From assembly GCA_963169105.1 (NCBI GenBank), contig OY720640.1, forward strand, positions 115,616,085 through 115,680,084: a stretch of DNA of 64,000 nt, in the 5' to 3' direction. Below are positions 45,861 to 55,789 of this stretch, one piece after another. Source of the stretch: Ceriagrion tenellum. Its lineage: Eukaryota > Arthropoda > Insecta > Odonata > Coenagrionidae. The translations under genes and the position numbers were made by a program. How positions within the stretch are numbered: position 1 is the first letter of the stretch; every line of letters starts with the position of its first letter. The notes below the pieces were generated by a model that saw only the letters and a program-made list of their open reading frames with translations, was not told the origin of the DNA and made no database searches.

Positions 45861-47190
45861 TAATTGTCGGTGTTAAGTTTTTTATCGTGAATATTAGCAG
45901 TTTCTAAGGGTAAGTTTTAGTTCAAGGGTTAGTGGATAGTAGAAGGATGCCCGGCTATCGTTGCATTGCACCAAGATGCACTTTTGGTTACGAAAGTAAC
46001 CCAGAGAAGGTGCAATTTTTTAAAGTCCCCCTAGGATTTGGACAAGCTAAAGAAATGGGCAACTGCAATTCCCGGGAGAGATTTTGACAATGAGCCAGGG
46101 CCAGAGGCATTTTTGGCCTGAAGACATAATATGGAAGAATATGCTCCTATATGATTAGAATGAGAAAGCGATATCTGAGGTTCATACTGTTTCAATAATG
46201 TTTCACAGCAGCAGCACTGATGTGAAATTATTCACAGTTTTTACTTTATATCATTGGCTTGGATAGATTGAATGCTTGGAAAATGTAAAATTTACCTTGT
46301 TCATCAGCATGTTAAGCTAACCAACGTTTGACACATAATTTTGCAGCAATTATATAAGTATCTACAACTACTGGCAGATCCTGAGCCATCACAATTTCCA
46401 AATTGCCCTAACCATTTTTCAGGTACCCCTAATAATAAGAGAAAACCACCACAAGAGTGAGGTTTATCTCTGGTCATCTTGAAGAAGATGAAGGAAATGT
46501 TCATCCCTGGAAATACCACACCAGACGAGAAATATTTGGCTTTAGGTATAGTGAGGCTTCCTGCACACCAGTGAAAAAAACTTCTTGCCTACTTTTAATT
46601 GTTTCACCGCCACAATGTTTACGTCGCATTATAAGCAAACCTTGCATATGTTTACTATGCTGATATCTAAATATTACCAGACCTAGGAAGCATTCAAACC
46701 TGAGAAGTGCATTTTTACCGGTCTGCGATTACAACTTATCTTCTTCTGCCCCTGACGTGTCGCTGCGATGGACCATTAGCGTATACACGAAATTTTGCAA
46801 AACACACTTCATTCCAACGTAAACACTTCCATGTTTGAACACCAATTTCGAAACACTTTGAAGGCACTTTTCTCAGAACTCAGCATTTTACACCAAACTA
46901 TGAAGTCTCTTTTCCTCTTTCCTGAGCATTTAACAACTATGATTAATCCAACTATGTCATCTTCATAAATTTTATTAACAATTTCAACTTGGGTAACATT
47001 CCATACCTGCCCATCCACTGCCCACTAGCATCCACTATTTTAAAGAAAAAAAGAAATATACATGGAGTAATTTGGTCGAGAGAATCTTGAATGTTGTGGC
47101 TGCCTCTATACAACTGTACACTTGGTACATAATTTACGCTTGTAATCACCAAATTATTTGAGGAATATTTTTTTACTAAAAATGTACGTT
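45861..47190 (+). pseudogene. THAP-domain gene remnant, copy 2
   Basis: Starts in the 5' UTR (ATATTAGCAGTTTCTAAGGG) with ATG at 45947. MPGYRCIAPRCTFGYESNPE carries the first two zinc Cys, followed by KVQFFKVP, a frame change, LKKWATAIP and a shortened QRHFWPEDI end. The second block PEPSQFPNCPNHFSG-type sequence lies near 46380-46430. Compared with copy 1 it has different indels in the finger, so each decayed independently after duplication. The two copies are inverted with respect to each other. Confidence 0.65.
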
Positions 47191-47385
47191 CCAATTTTGG
47201 GAAGAATTAGAAAACGAAGAATCTCAAGAGCGTAAATTAATTCCACATATGAGAAAAAATCATGAAAGGGAAGAATCAAGAAATTAAAAAATGTAAAAGT
47301 AGGACATGAACAAAGAAATTCAACCATACATAATATAAGACCTAGGGTAAACTTAAGAAGACCTCAGAAATACAAAAACTGTAAC
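47191..47385. other. Junction stretch, nothing recognised
   Basis: Purine-rich sequence between the THAP remnant and a copia RT fragment of another family. Confidence 0.4.
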
Positions 47386-47690
47386 ATGCTATGTGAGACA
47401 GATGAGGTACTGCTGACATATAGTGAGATTATGGAAGATGAAGACAAAGAAAAATGGAAGCAAGCACTTAAAGAAGAAAAGGAATCGCTACTAAAAAACA
47501 ATACCTGGGAGATTGTGGAGAATGAAAAAGCTACAGGACAGCAAATCTTAACAAACAAGTGGATATTTCAAGGAAAGATGATGGTCGTTACAAGGCTTGG
47601 TTGGTGGTGAGAGGTTGCCAACAGAAAGAAGGAAATATAGATTTTAAGGACACTTTTAGTCCAGTGATTGATACTGTAATGTATGACATT
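47386..47690 (+). pseudogene. Reverse transcriptase fragment of a second copia family
   Basis: Reads SEIMEDEDKEKWKQALKEEK and KNNTWEIVENEK, the N-terminal part of RVT_2, then a stop. It continues in another frame with DGRYKAWLVVRGCQQKEGN and FKDTFSPVIDTV. The sequence differs from the other copia copies here, so it is a separate family. It ends abruptly where gypsy LTR sequence begins. Confidence 0.8.
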
Positions 47691-47699
47691 TGTAAAATA

Positions 47700-47977
47700 A
47701 ACGGCTCTCATTGGTGGTCTCCTCTACCTATCCCAACCGGCTACCTCCCCCCTCCACTTTCCGTTGATCACTTGAGACACCAATGCTTGAGTCACGGACT
47801 CTCTCACGAACTGCTTGTGTATCCCATCCTCGTCGCCACTGAAGCGTTCCCGGCGGATCGAGGAATGAATACACGAGCAGTTCGTGAGAGTCATTGGTGG
47901 TCTCCTCTACCTATCCCGACCGGCTACCTCCCCCCTCCACTTTCTGTTGATCACTCGATCCGCCGGGAACGCTTCAG
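47700..47977 (+). mobile_element. Gypsy 5' LTR remnant with internal inverted segment
   Basis: An LTR segment containing CATTGGTGGTCTCCTC and GGCTACCTCCCCCCTCC occurs twice in direct orientation (about 47709-47772 and 47892-47955). Between them lies an inverted 42-base segment (47821-47862) complementary to 47954-47995, and outer arms 47797-47820 pair with 47870-47892. The LTR proper ends ...GCTTCA at about 47976, just before the primer site. Confidence 0.7.
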
Positions 47978-47995
47978 TGGCGACGAGGATGGGAT
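47978..47995 (+). promoter_or_regulatory. Gypsy primer-binding site, tRNA-Ser type
   Basis: TGGCGACGAGGATGGGAT is the exact complement of the 3' 18 nt of tRNA-Ser(GCT), including CCA, as that tRNA is known in animals. It follows the LTR end by one base. The inverted segment upstream ends exactly at the same 18th nucleotide. Confidence 0.85.
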
Positions 47996-48084
47996 CTCCA
48001 ATGTAGTAAGGTGCATTGAGTTAGATGCCGTTAGACGATAATTTTTTCGGGGAGTACCTAACGTTAGTGAATAATTCAGTCAAT

Positions 48085-49272
48085 ATGTCTCTAATTGGCA
48101 ATATGAGCAGCTTTGATAGCGCAGAAGAAACATGGGGTACATATGTCGAGCGATTTGAACTGTTCGTGGATTGTAATAACATAAGTGACGATAAAAAAGT
48201 GAGTGCCCTTTTGACAGTAATGGGTGTCCACACTTACAATCTGTTTAGAGATTTAATCACCCCGGACAAACCATCTTCAAAGACATACTCCGAAATTGTG
48301 GAGATTATACGTAACCCTCTCCATCCTAAACCTTCCTTCATTACGGAGCGCTATAAGTTTAGCAAAAGGGATCAAGGGGATCACGAAACCGTGGCAGGAT
48401 ACGTAGTTCAGTTGAAGCAGTTGTCCAAGTATTGTGACTTTCGAGACAAACTTCCCGATTATCTCCGGGATAGGCTAGTAAGCGGTATTCGTGACAATTC
48501 CATCATGAAGAGGCTCCTGGCGGAAGAGAATCTCACGTTCGAGAAAGCAGTACAGCTGGCAACCTCCATGGAAGTAGCTGACAAAAATGCAGCCTCCTTG
48601 GTTCAACACCACACCGTTGGCCGTCTGCATGCGGTGAAACCGGGCCGGACAGCGGAATCAGGCAGACCCAGGTTGGTAGCAAGACAAGACCGACAGGTAC
48701 CTAGCACAACTGGTGCAAGAGCTCAAGAGTCCCCGAAGCAGTGCTATTGTTGTGGCAAAGCAGGACACTACACCAATTTGTGTCGTTTTCGTGAGTATGT
48801 GTGCAATTTTTGTGGCAAAAAAGGTCATTTACAACGCACATGTAAATCGAAAAGTAAGGGTAAGCCTAAGTTTAAAAAGAAGCCAAATAATCATCAGCAT
48901 TGCATGGGTCAAAATGGACCCGGAATGAATGAAATGGTGAATGATGAGGATTATGATATTGCTAATTTATTTCAAATGTTATCAAAGTCGAGTTCTCAGC
49001 CGAAGGTTGAACCTATCAAACTGAATGTAACCGTGGAAGGGAAGGTAGTTACTTTTGAGATTGACAGTGGGGCTTGTGTTTCAGTAGTGTCAGAAAGATA
49101 CTATAAAGAGCATCTTAATCACATTAAACTGCATCCCACTGATTTAGAATTAAGTTCCTACACGCACGAACAAATTAAACCAGTAGGAAAGATGGTGGTG
49201 AATGTTCAGCATGAGTCGAAGATAAAATGTTTAGAGTTGTATATAATGGAGCTAATGGAGCAAACCCCCTAA
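48085..49272 (+). CDS. Gypsy Gag-protease reading frame
   Basis: The ATG at 48085 (MSLIGNMSSFDSAEETW) is preferred over the upstream frame start at 48025. The Gag capsid-like part includes YKFSKRDQGDHETVAGYV and DYLRDRLVSGIRDNSIMKRLL. Two CCHC knuckles follow: CYCCGKAGHYTNLC and CNFCGKKGHLQRTC. A basic segment precedes the aspartic protease with FEIDSGACVSVVSERYY (active DSGA). The frame closes in the protease C-terminus, where the pol frame takes over with overlap at 49227-49272. Gag-protease-RT in this clade is normally continuous, so a one-base shift has probably occurred. Confidence 0.85.
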   Translation: MSLIGNMSSFDSAEETWGTYVERFELFVDCNNISDDKKVSALLTVMGVHTYNLFRDLITPDKPSSKTYSEIVEIIRNPLHPKPSFITERYKFSKRDQGDHETVAGYVVQLKQLSKYCDFRDKLPDYLRDRLVSGIRDNSIMKRLLAEENLTFEKAVQLATSMEVADKNAASLVQHHTVGRLHAVKPGRTAESGRPRLVARQDRQVPSTTGARAQESPKQCYCCGKAGHYTNLCRFREYVCNFCGKKGHLQRTCKSKSKGKPKFKKKPNNHQHCMGQNGPGMNEMVNDEDYDIANLFQMLSKSSSQPKVEPIKLNVTVEGKVVTFEIDSGACVSVVSERYYKEHLNHIKLHPTDLELSSYTHEQIKPVGKMVVNVQHESKIKCLELYIMELMEQTP

Positions 49273-51360
49273 TGGGTAGAGACTGGATAAAAGAATTGCA
49301 AATAGTTGTTAATATTCCTAATGATGTGAACAATGTAAGTGTGGATGTAACTACATCAAAACTGGTAAATGATTTATTTTGTGAATATCCTGATGTTTTC
49401 ACTGATCAATTGGGTTGCTACAAAGGTGGCCTAGTTAATTTAAAAATTAAGAAAGATTGTACACCTAAGTATTATAAACCTAGGCCCATACCTTTTGCTT
49501 TAAGAGACAAAGTGGACAAGGAATTAGAGATATTGGTAAAAGAGGGAATCCTCTCTCCGGTACCTATTAGTGAGTGGGGTACACCGATTGTTCCAGTATT
49601 GAAAAGAAATGGCCAAATTCGCATTTGTGGTGATTTTAAGATTTCTCTCAATCCCTTTTTAGAGGTAGATAGACACCCAATTCCAAGGATAGAGGACTTG
49701 TTCACAGTTTTGCAAAAAGGAGAGAAGTTTTCTAAAGTAGATTTATCTCAAGCATATATGCAGCTCGAGCTAGATGAGGAAAGCAAAAAGTATTGCACTA
49801 TAAGTACCCACAAAGGTCTCTTTAGGTATAATCGCCTTTGTTATGGTATTTCATCTGCTCCAGGAATTTTTCAAAGAGTGATAGAACAAACTCTTCAAGG
49901 TATCACAGGCGTGGTTTGTTTTCTGGATGATATTCTAATCACCGGTCACAATACTAATGAACATATGTCTAGACTTAGATTAGTCTGTAAACGTCTAAGT
50001 GAAAATGGTCTGACCATAAGCAAGGAAAAATGCCAGTTCTGTAATAGACTGGAATACCTTGGATTTGTAATTGATAAACAAGGTCTCAGTACTGATTTTA
50101 ATAAGGTAAAAGCTATATTAAATGCACCTGTGCCAAAAGATGTCACTCAACTTAAAGGTTTTTTGGGTCTTGTGAATTACTATTCCAAATTTGTACCTAA
50201 TGTATCAACAATTCTTGCTCCAATGTACAAGTTACTTAGGAAAGATGCTATATTTGATTGGAATAATGCTTGCAGCCAAGCATTTAAACTCATTAAGGAG
50301 AAATTGGTATCAGCTCAGATACTATCACACTATGACCCTAATCTTCCAATTAAGCTGTCATGTGATGCTAGTTCCTATGGAATTGCAAGTGTAATCAGCC
50401 ACATGTATCCTAATGGTACAGAAAGACCTATATGTTTTGCCAGTAGAGTTTTAAATTCAGCCGAACAGGCATACTCCCAAATAGATAAAGAGGCATTGAG
50501 TATTGTGTATGGCGTTAAGAAGTTTAATCAATATTTGTGGGGAAGAAAGTTTGTGTTGTGCACTGATCACAAACCACTTTTGGCTATTTTTGGTCCGAAG
50601 AAAGGACTACCTGCATTTGCAGCCGGCAGATTACAGCGTTATGCTTTATTTTTATCTGGATATGAACACGATATATGTTATGTGAAGTCAGGATGCAATG
50701 GAAATGCCGATGGCTTATCTAGACTGCCATTACAAGATGAGTACTCTGTGAAGGATGATTTAAATATTGATTATGTAGGTACTTATTTGAATTGTATTGT
50801 GGAGAATGACATTCCTATAAATTTCAATGATGTACGTCGGGAAACACAGAAAGACCCAGAATTATCACAGATCTATGGCTATGTGATGCATGGTTGGCCA
50901 TCTCTGACAAATGAGAATGTGAGAGCATATGTGCAAAGGCAAAATGAGCTCACTATTGAACATGGAATTTTGATGTGGGGATATAGAGTAATTATTCCTA
51001 AATCACTGAGGGAAGCAATGCTTATTGAACTTCATTGTGGGCATTTGGGAATAGTAAAAATGAAGTCGTTGGCAAGATCTTACTTATGGTGGCCATCCAT
51101 AGGTAAGGACATTGAATTATTGGCTAAAAATTGTTCAGCTTGCCTTTCTCAAAGAGAAAATCCCCCCAAATGTCAACTCCATGTATGGGATTTTCCACCC
51201 AGAGTATGGCAAAGGTTGCACATGGATTTTGTAGGCCCATTTAAAGGTTTCTACCTCTAACCACTTGCTCACAGCAAGTGGTTAGAGGTAGAAATGGTTA
51301 CTTCTACTTCGGCCAAACAAATTATTGAGAAGTTGCGGATGATGTTTACAAGTTTGTGAG
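49227..51360 (+). pseudogene. Gypsy Pol: RT, RNase H, truncated integrase
   Basis: One frame of about 677 residues (49227-51260). It has the protease end LMGRDWIKEL; RT with CGDFKISLNPFLEVDRHPIP, KVDLSQAYMQLELDEE, YNRLCYGISSAPGIFQ and the catalytic FLDDILITG; tether blocks; RNase H with LSCDASSYGI and CTDHKPLLAIFG; and integrase HHCC with HCGHLGI and CSAC, then HMDFVGPFKG around the first catalytic Asp. The frame stops where an inverted 22-bp copy interrupts the integrase (51248-51294). The original frame resumes as AHSKWLEVEMV and ends near MMFTS at about 51355. The rest of the integrase and the 3' LTR are missing. Confidence 0.88.
51248..51294. repeat. Perfect 22-bp fold-back in gypsy integrase
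   Basis: 51248-51269 is the exact reverse complement of 51273-51294, separated by CAC. The right arm is native integrase coding (AHSKWLEVE region). The left arm replaces the codons expected just upstream and introduces the stop. Confidence 0.95.
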
Positions 51361-51494
51361 CAACACGACTTAATGACATCCTGTGTGCTACCCATATCTT
51401 TGGCAATTAAGCTTGTTTTGATGTTTCTATTCATCTAAATTGAGAATCAAATTAGATAAAGGTTAATTGAAACCTATGTCCTTGACAATGGCAG
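51361..51494. other. Unassigned
   Basis: Short AT-rich stretch between the gypsy truncation and the BEN exon. A possible splice acceptor GACAATGGCAG ends near 51493. Confidence 0.4.
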
Positions 51495-51760
51495 ATGTGT
51501 GATACAACGCTAGAGCTGTTCCCTGCCAGTGGAGTTCGGGTGGAGAAGTTATCACTAAAAAGATTGGAGGAAAGGATTGTAAATCCAGGTAGAGGTGTTG
51601 GAGAGCTGATGATGATGGTTTTCTCCCTAGAGGAACTGGAAAACTCCTCCGTTACAGGGAGGACATCAAATTTTTTTAAAAAGAAATTGGCAGAGAAAAC
51701 TTTGCCACCTCCTCCTCCTAAGGCCAAATTGAATGTTGTAAAGATGAATGCTATAAAAAC
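51495..51760 (+). CDS. BEN-domain exon (partial gene)
   Basis: The frame reads LSLKRLEERIV, then GVGELMMMVFSLEELENSSVTG and RTSNFFKKKLAEKTLPPPPPK ending KMNAIKT. The pattern LL..FS.EEL..SSVTG..SN...K..L......KM.AI is that of the BEN domain, found in chromatin and DNA-binding proteins and in some insect viruses. An acceptor-like CAATGGCAG precedes it, so it could be an internal or last exon of a host gene or part of a retrocopy. Neighbouring exons were not found. The frame runs to a stop at 51794. Confidence 0.5.
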
Positions 51761-51794
51761 TGAGTTACTCCCCCTTCATAGCCATTTACTTTAA

Positions 51795-52342
51795 CAATTG
51801 TGTCTGCTATTGCTGCTGACTGGAGCTATTGTTTTTTTTTCAGATTATGTGATGCAGACATGACAAGTTGGGGAGAAGGATTTTTTTTTAATATGTAGGG
51901 ATGAAGATGAATAATATAAGCAAGGGAAAGTCAACCATTTAATGTAGAACTATCATTGACTTTTTATGTGCCAATGTATTTTTTTTAAATACATATTATC
52001 TATTTCTCCATTTTTGGATAAATACTTTCCATATTTATGCTGTTATGAATCTGAGAAACTACTAACCCTCAGAATCATGAGAGTGAATTGAGCTGCATCC
52101 ATATTTTTAGTGATCTGATGTGCACCTTCACTTCCACTACATAACTCTATTCTTGAAGATGTTTACAATTATTTTCCCCATTATTTGTGGCATATAGCCC
52201 ATACTTGAATTTAAGTATGCAATGTTTAACAGGTTGGATTTTTAGTTCAGCTTACTCATACATTATGCAACTTAAAATTTAATTTTTCAGCATATACTAG
52301 GGGGGATTTAACTGCAATTACCTGGTTTACCAGCAGTTGTTG
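51795..52342. other. No gene recognised
   Basis: AT-rich with long T runs. It could be a 3' UTR or intergenic sequence. Confidence 0.4.
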
Positions 52343-52520
52343 AATCTACAGTAACTGTTGGATTGTGCAGCAATTGTTGGAATGTACATACAGTAACTGT
52401 TGGACTCAACAGCTACTGATGGATTCAACAGTAACTTTTGGATTGTGCAGAAATTGTTGGAATGTACATTCAGTAACTTTTGGATTCAACAGTTACTGTT
52501 AGATTGTGCAGAAATTGATA
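52343..52520 (+). repeat. Degenerate ~22-bp tandem repeat
   Basis: About eight units of the form CAGTAACTGTTGGATTGTGCAG in two alternating variants (ending GTGCAG, GTACATA/T or TCAACAG), giving a higher-order period near 85 bases. Confidence 0.75.
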
Positions 52521-53785
52521 CTGACTCATTTTCTACATATAAATATTAGTTATATTCTTTAGACATGGGAGTCTTATCACAAACATGAATAATACAGAAT
52601 TTTGTACTGAACTTCGATAGCTTTTATGCACCTATCATGGATGTATGGGCAAGTAGAAAAATTCCTGTTGGTGCCGTGTCTGGTCATGAAGATATGCAAA
52701 GTTTGTCCGCCAGTAACTCCTTAAAATTTTGGCCATCAAGTCATGAAGGGTTCAAAGGTTAGGAGACGGACTCTGCATTGATTTACAAATGCACGCATTC
52801 AATTTATAGGTTTGCATCTGATGATACACAGATCCAAGGGCACTTGTGTTTACATTTCGAGGCCATTAAATCTCAATGCCTACTGCATGTAAAACTTCCA
52901 TCTGACAGTACTGGTATTTTGATTATATCTTACTTGGTTAGCTGTAGTTTACACAGAGAAAGGATGCATAATTTTCATTAGTCGGGATGAACTCACAATA
53001 GCTATTACAAAAATTGAAAGAAGAAAACGCTTTCAACAAGAGAATACCTTGTCTACATATAGTCATGCTAAGCATCTTCAACATAAAACAGTAAAGATCT
53101 TTGATTGTGAACCCAAATGTTAATATTAGGCCAGCCTACTAAATAAAGGAGAAAAATTCTCCCACACAGTCTTAGCGTTGGAGTTCTGGGTAAGCCTGAC
53201 CTCTCTTGCACCTTCAAGCACCATGCCTCCATGCAAATGGAATCAATACACATAATGCATCCTTTATGATGGCCAATACCGTCCCTTTAAAATAATTTTG
53301 ATTTGACCAATATCATGTTACAATTGTATGTTACTTCCCTTTCCTTCTCAGGAGTTTTTAAAATGTGAATTATTGTTGAGTTCTATGAGTTGTTCAACTT
53401 AGAGAGGAATTGCAATTTTGTTTATCCATCTCATGTTCACCCCATTTAATGCTCATCTCGACAAACAAATGGATAACTAAATTGTTTGGCATGGTGGGTC
53501 CTGGATAATGAAACTCTTGAAAGAATAGTTACATAAGGTGGTGCATAAACACAACCATCTTAAACATCTCTGAAGTGAACACACAAATAAATGGGGGAAT
53601 AATAAGCATTCAGAAGTGATAGGGACCTATTTCCGAATAGTGAGACAGAATCGCCAATGGCTTGCAATGTGTGAGCACAGGAGTAAAAAAATTATTTTGA
53701 CCTAATCTGAGAATAAAATACATCACAAAATGATGTATTCATGTCCTAGCAAAAACAGAGCCACTTAAAAACATTGAAAGAGTTT
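52521..53785. other. No gene recognised
   Basis: AT-rich sequence, only short unsupported frames, no known repeat seen. Confidence 0.4.
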
Positions 53786-54204
53786 TTGCTCCACAGTCTG
53801 GTCACCATATTATGAACTTCATAATCATTTAATTGAAAGTATTCAAAGAAAATTTGTATGCAAAATCGCTTATAAATTCAATCTTTACAGAACTCCCTAC
53901 CGCTATCATGAAACCCTACATTTACTAAATCTTCCCTCTTTACGTAAATGCAGGAAAATTAATAACATAATATTACTTTACAAATTAATGTATAATATGA
54001 TCGATTCCCCAGAACTCCTGAGTGCAACACACATCAGAGTCTCAAAACATAATACAAGGCTTGATTTACTTTTTGATATCAGATACCATGCACAAAATTA
54101 TGCTCACTACTCTCCTATTAGTCAAATTCTGAGAGATGCCAATAGCTGTAACAATATTTATCTATTTAATACCTCACTATTTACCCTCAATAATTTGTTA
54201 TTGA
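53786..54204 (+). pseudogene. 3' coding fragment of the 54.9-59 kb LINE family
   Basis: Nearly the same as 58205-58620: starts in TGCTCCACAGTCTGGTCACC and continues through NMIDSPELLSATHIRVSKHNTRLDLLFD. It is broken off before the 3' UTR and joined to another LINE type at about 54205. The copy differs from 58205 by scattered substitutions. Confidence 0.8.
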
Positions 54205-54712
54205 AGATGTCACAATATTCCAAAAAAGCTGATTAGATTGGTTGAAATCACACTGAATGAACCCAGTGTAAAGTTTTTGTAGGGAGTAGAGTAAGCAGAG
54301 ACTTCAAGATGACATCAGGGACAAGTCAAGGGGATGCACTATCAGCTGCATTATTCAACTTAGTTTTACACAAAGCAATGAAAGAATTGAAACTGGGTGG
54401 AACCATTATTCACAAATCCAAACAAGGATGCATATAAAGATGATATAGCTCTGATAGCGTGAACTGTGAATGACCTTCAGGGAATGTTTAATGCAAGGGA
54501 AGAAACTGGTAAGGTAATGGGCCTTAAAGTCAAAGAAACAAAACCAAGTAGCTATATGGAAATGTCATCACTAGTTAACAGATGTGAGGCGCAAAACTTA
54601 AAAATTGTGAACTACGAGTTTGAGGGTGTCCAAAATTTCACCACTGGATTTGAATGGAATATAATAGAATAAGCCAAGGCCCACCCTTGGCCATAAAGAT
54701 GATGATGATACC
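54205..54712 (+). pseudogene. RTE/I-like LINE fragment with hairpin and GAT tail
   Basis: Decayed RT: KKLIRLVEITLNEPSVKF, a region equivalent to RQGDALSAALFN in another frame, DDIALIA then VNDLQGMFNAREETGKVMGLK, and NRCEAQNLKIVNYEFEGVQNF. It ends with a GCCAAGG / CCTTGGC hairpin (54674-54693) and a GAT repeat, a typical LINE 3' terminus. Stops and a missing segment before the DDIALIA motif show it is dead. Confidence 0.75.
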
Positions 54713-54993
54713 TTTTCACTGAGTAAATTTGCCATAACATCTGTTGAGTAGATCCCTATTACAGATTAATCCCCAATTAAATAGTTCCACAATAACCCAA
54801 TTTTTTCAAACCTAACTTCACAAAAAGTAATGTCTATGGCTATCACAGTTATTACCTTTTGCATACTGAGTTAGCCATTAAAGCTCACATCTTTGTAATC
54901 GTCAATTTGATTGACCGCAGCTAGTGATGATGATGCATATATTCCATGTTAAATATTGCATTCAAAAAAATTATTCAATACATATCATTCAAG

Positions 54994-55788
54994 ATGGCGG
55001 AGAGTGAAATTTGCGTGGTTTGCTCTAAGAAAGTTGAATCTAACTCCCAGTATATATCTTGCAGTTTCTGCGGTAAAGATATTCGTAAAAAGTGTTCTAA
55101 CTTATCATCCAATCTCTTTAAACTGCTAATTAGTGACCACGATGCTGACTGGTTCTGTGTCAGCTATAACCCCAAAACCTCGCAAGCCACGGAATCGGCA
55201 CGATTTGTTGACTATACGTCTGTTATTAACGAGCTTAAGTCGTTGATCCAAAGCTTAAAAGAAGAACTTGACTCGATCAAAAGGCAGCTTAAAGACAACT
55301 GTAGTCATAAATCAGCTACTGAGATTGGCTATAATATGGAAGCCATTATCTCGGAAGTTAACGAAAGACAACGCTGTGCATCAAACGTGATTATTTACAA
55401 CAGCACCGAGACTAACTCCAATGCAGCCGATAAGGAAAGAGTACAGGCAATCATCAGAAACATCGATCAAGAGATTCCCATCGAGAATATCAGAACTTAT
55501 CGTCTGGGTAAGCCTCAAAACGGTAAGATTCGCCCGATCAAAGTAGTGCTGGACTCGTCTGCCTCTGCTAGGAAATTATTCTCGTATCGAACAGCACTTC
55601 CCTCAGCAATCAAGATTGTGTCGGACAAAACCAGATCTGAAAGGGAATACCTGCGTCAACGTCGCAAGAACCTGGAAGTGAGGAAAACGAACGGTGAAAT
55701 CGACTTAACTATTAAGTACGTACACGGTTGCCCGACAATCGTCAGCTCAAAAAACTTACAAACTCTCCAAAAAAGCCAAACCTCTTAG
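54994..55788 (+). CDS. LINE ORF1 protein with degenerate PHD finger
   Basis: The start is taken at the ATG at 54994 (MAESEICVVCSKKVESN) because the finger begins there; the frame opens upstream. CVVC, CSFC and KKC then WFCVSY give a PHD-like finger with the His replaced and the last Cys lost. A predicted coiled coil follows (VINELKSLIQSLKEELDSIK), then an RRM-like part (NVIIYNSTETNSNAADKE, ENIRTYRLGKPQ) and a basic C-terminus with SEREYLRQRRKNLEVRK. This order is that of CR1/jockey ORF1 proteins, which bind element RNA. The frame is intact, about 264 residues, and overlaps the ORF2 frame. Confidence 0.85.
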   Translation: MAESEICVVCSKKVESNSQYISCSFCGKDIRKKCSNLSSNLFKLLISDHDADWFCVSYNPKTSQATESARFVDYTSVINELKSLIQSLKEELDSIKRQLKDNCSHKSATEIGYNMEAIISEVNERQRCASNVIIYNSTETNSNAADKERVQAIIRNIDQEIPIENIRTYRLGKPQNGKIRPIKVVLDSSASARKLFSYRTALPSAIKIVSDKTRSEREYLRQRRKNLEVRKTNGEIDLTIKYVHGCPTIVSSKNLQTLQKSQTS

Positions 55789-55789
55789 T

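Noticed and set aside
52343..52520. Repeat cluster as a CRISPR array
   Set aside because: Units are contiguous and degenerate without unique spacers, in eukaryotic sequence.
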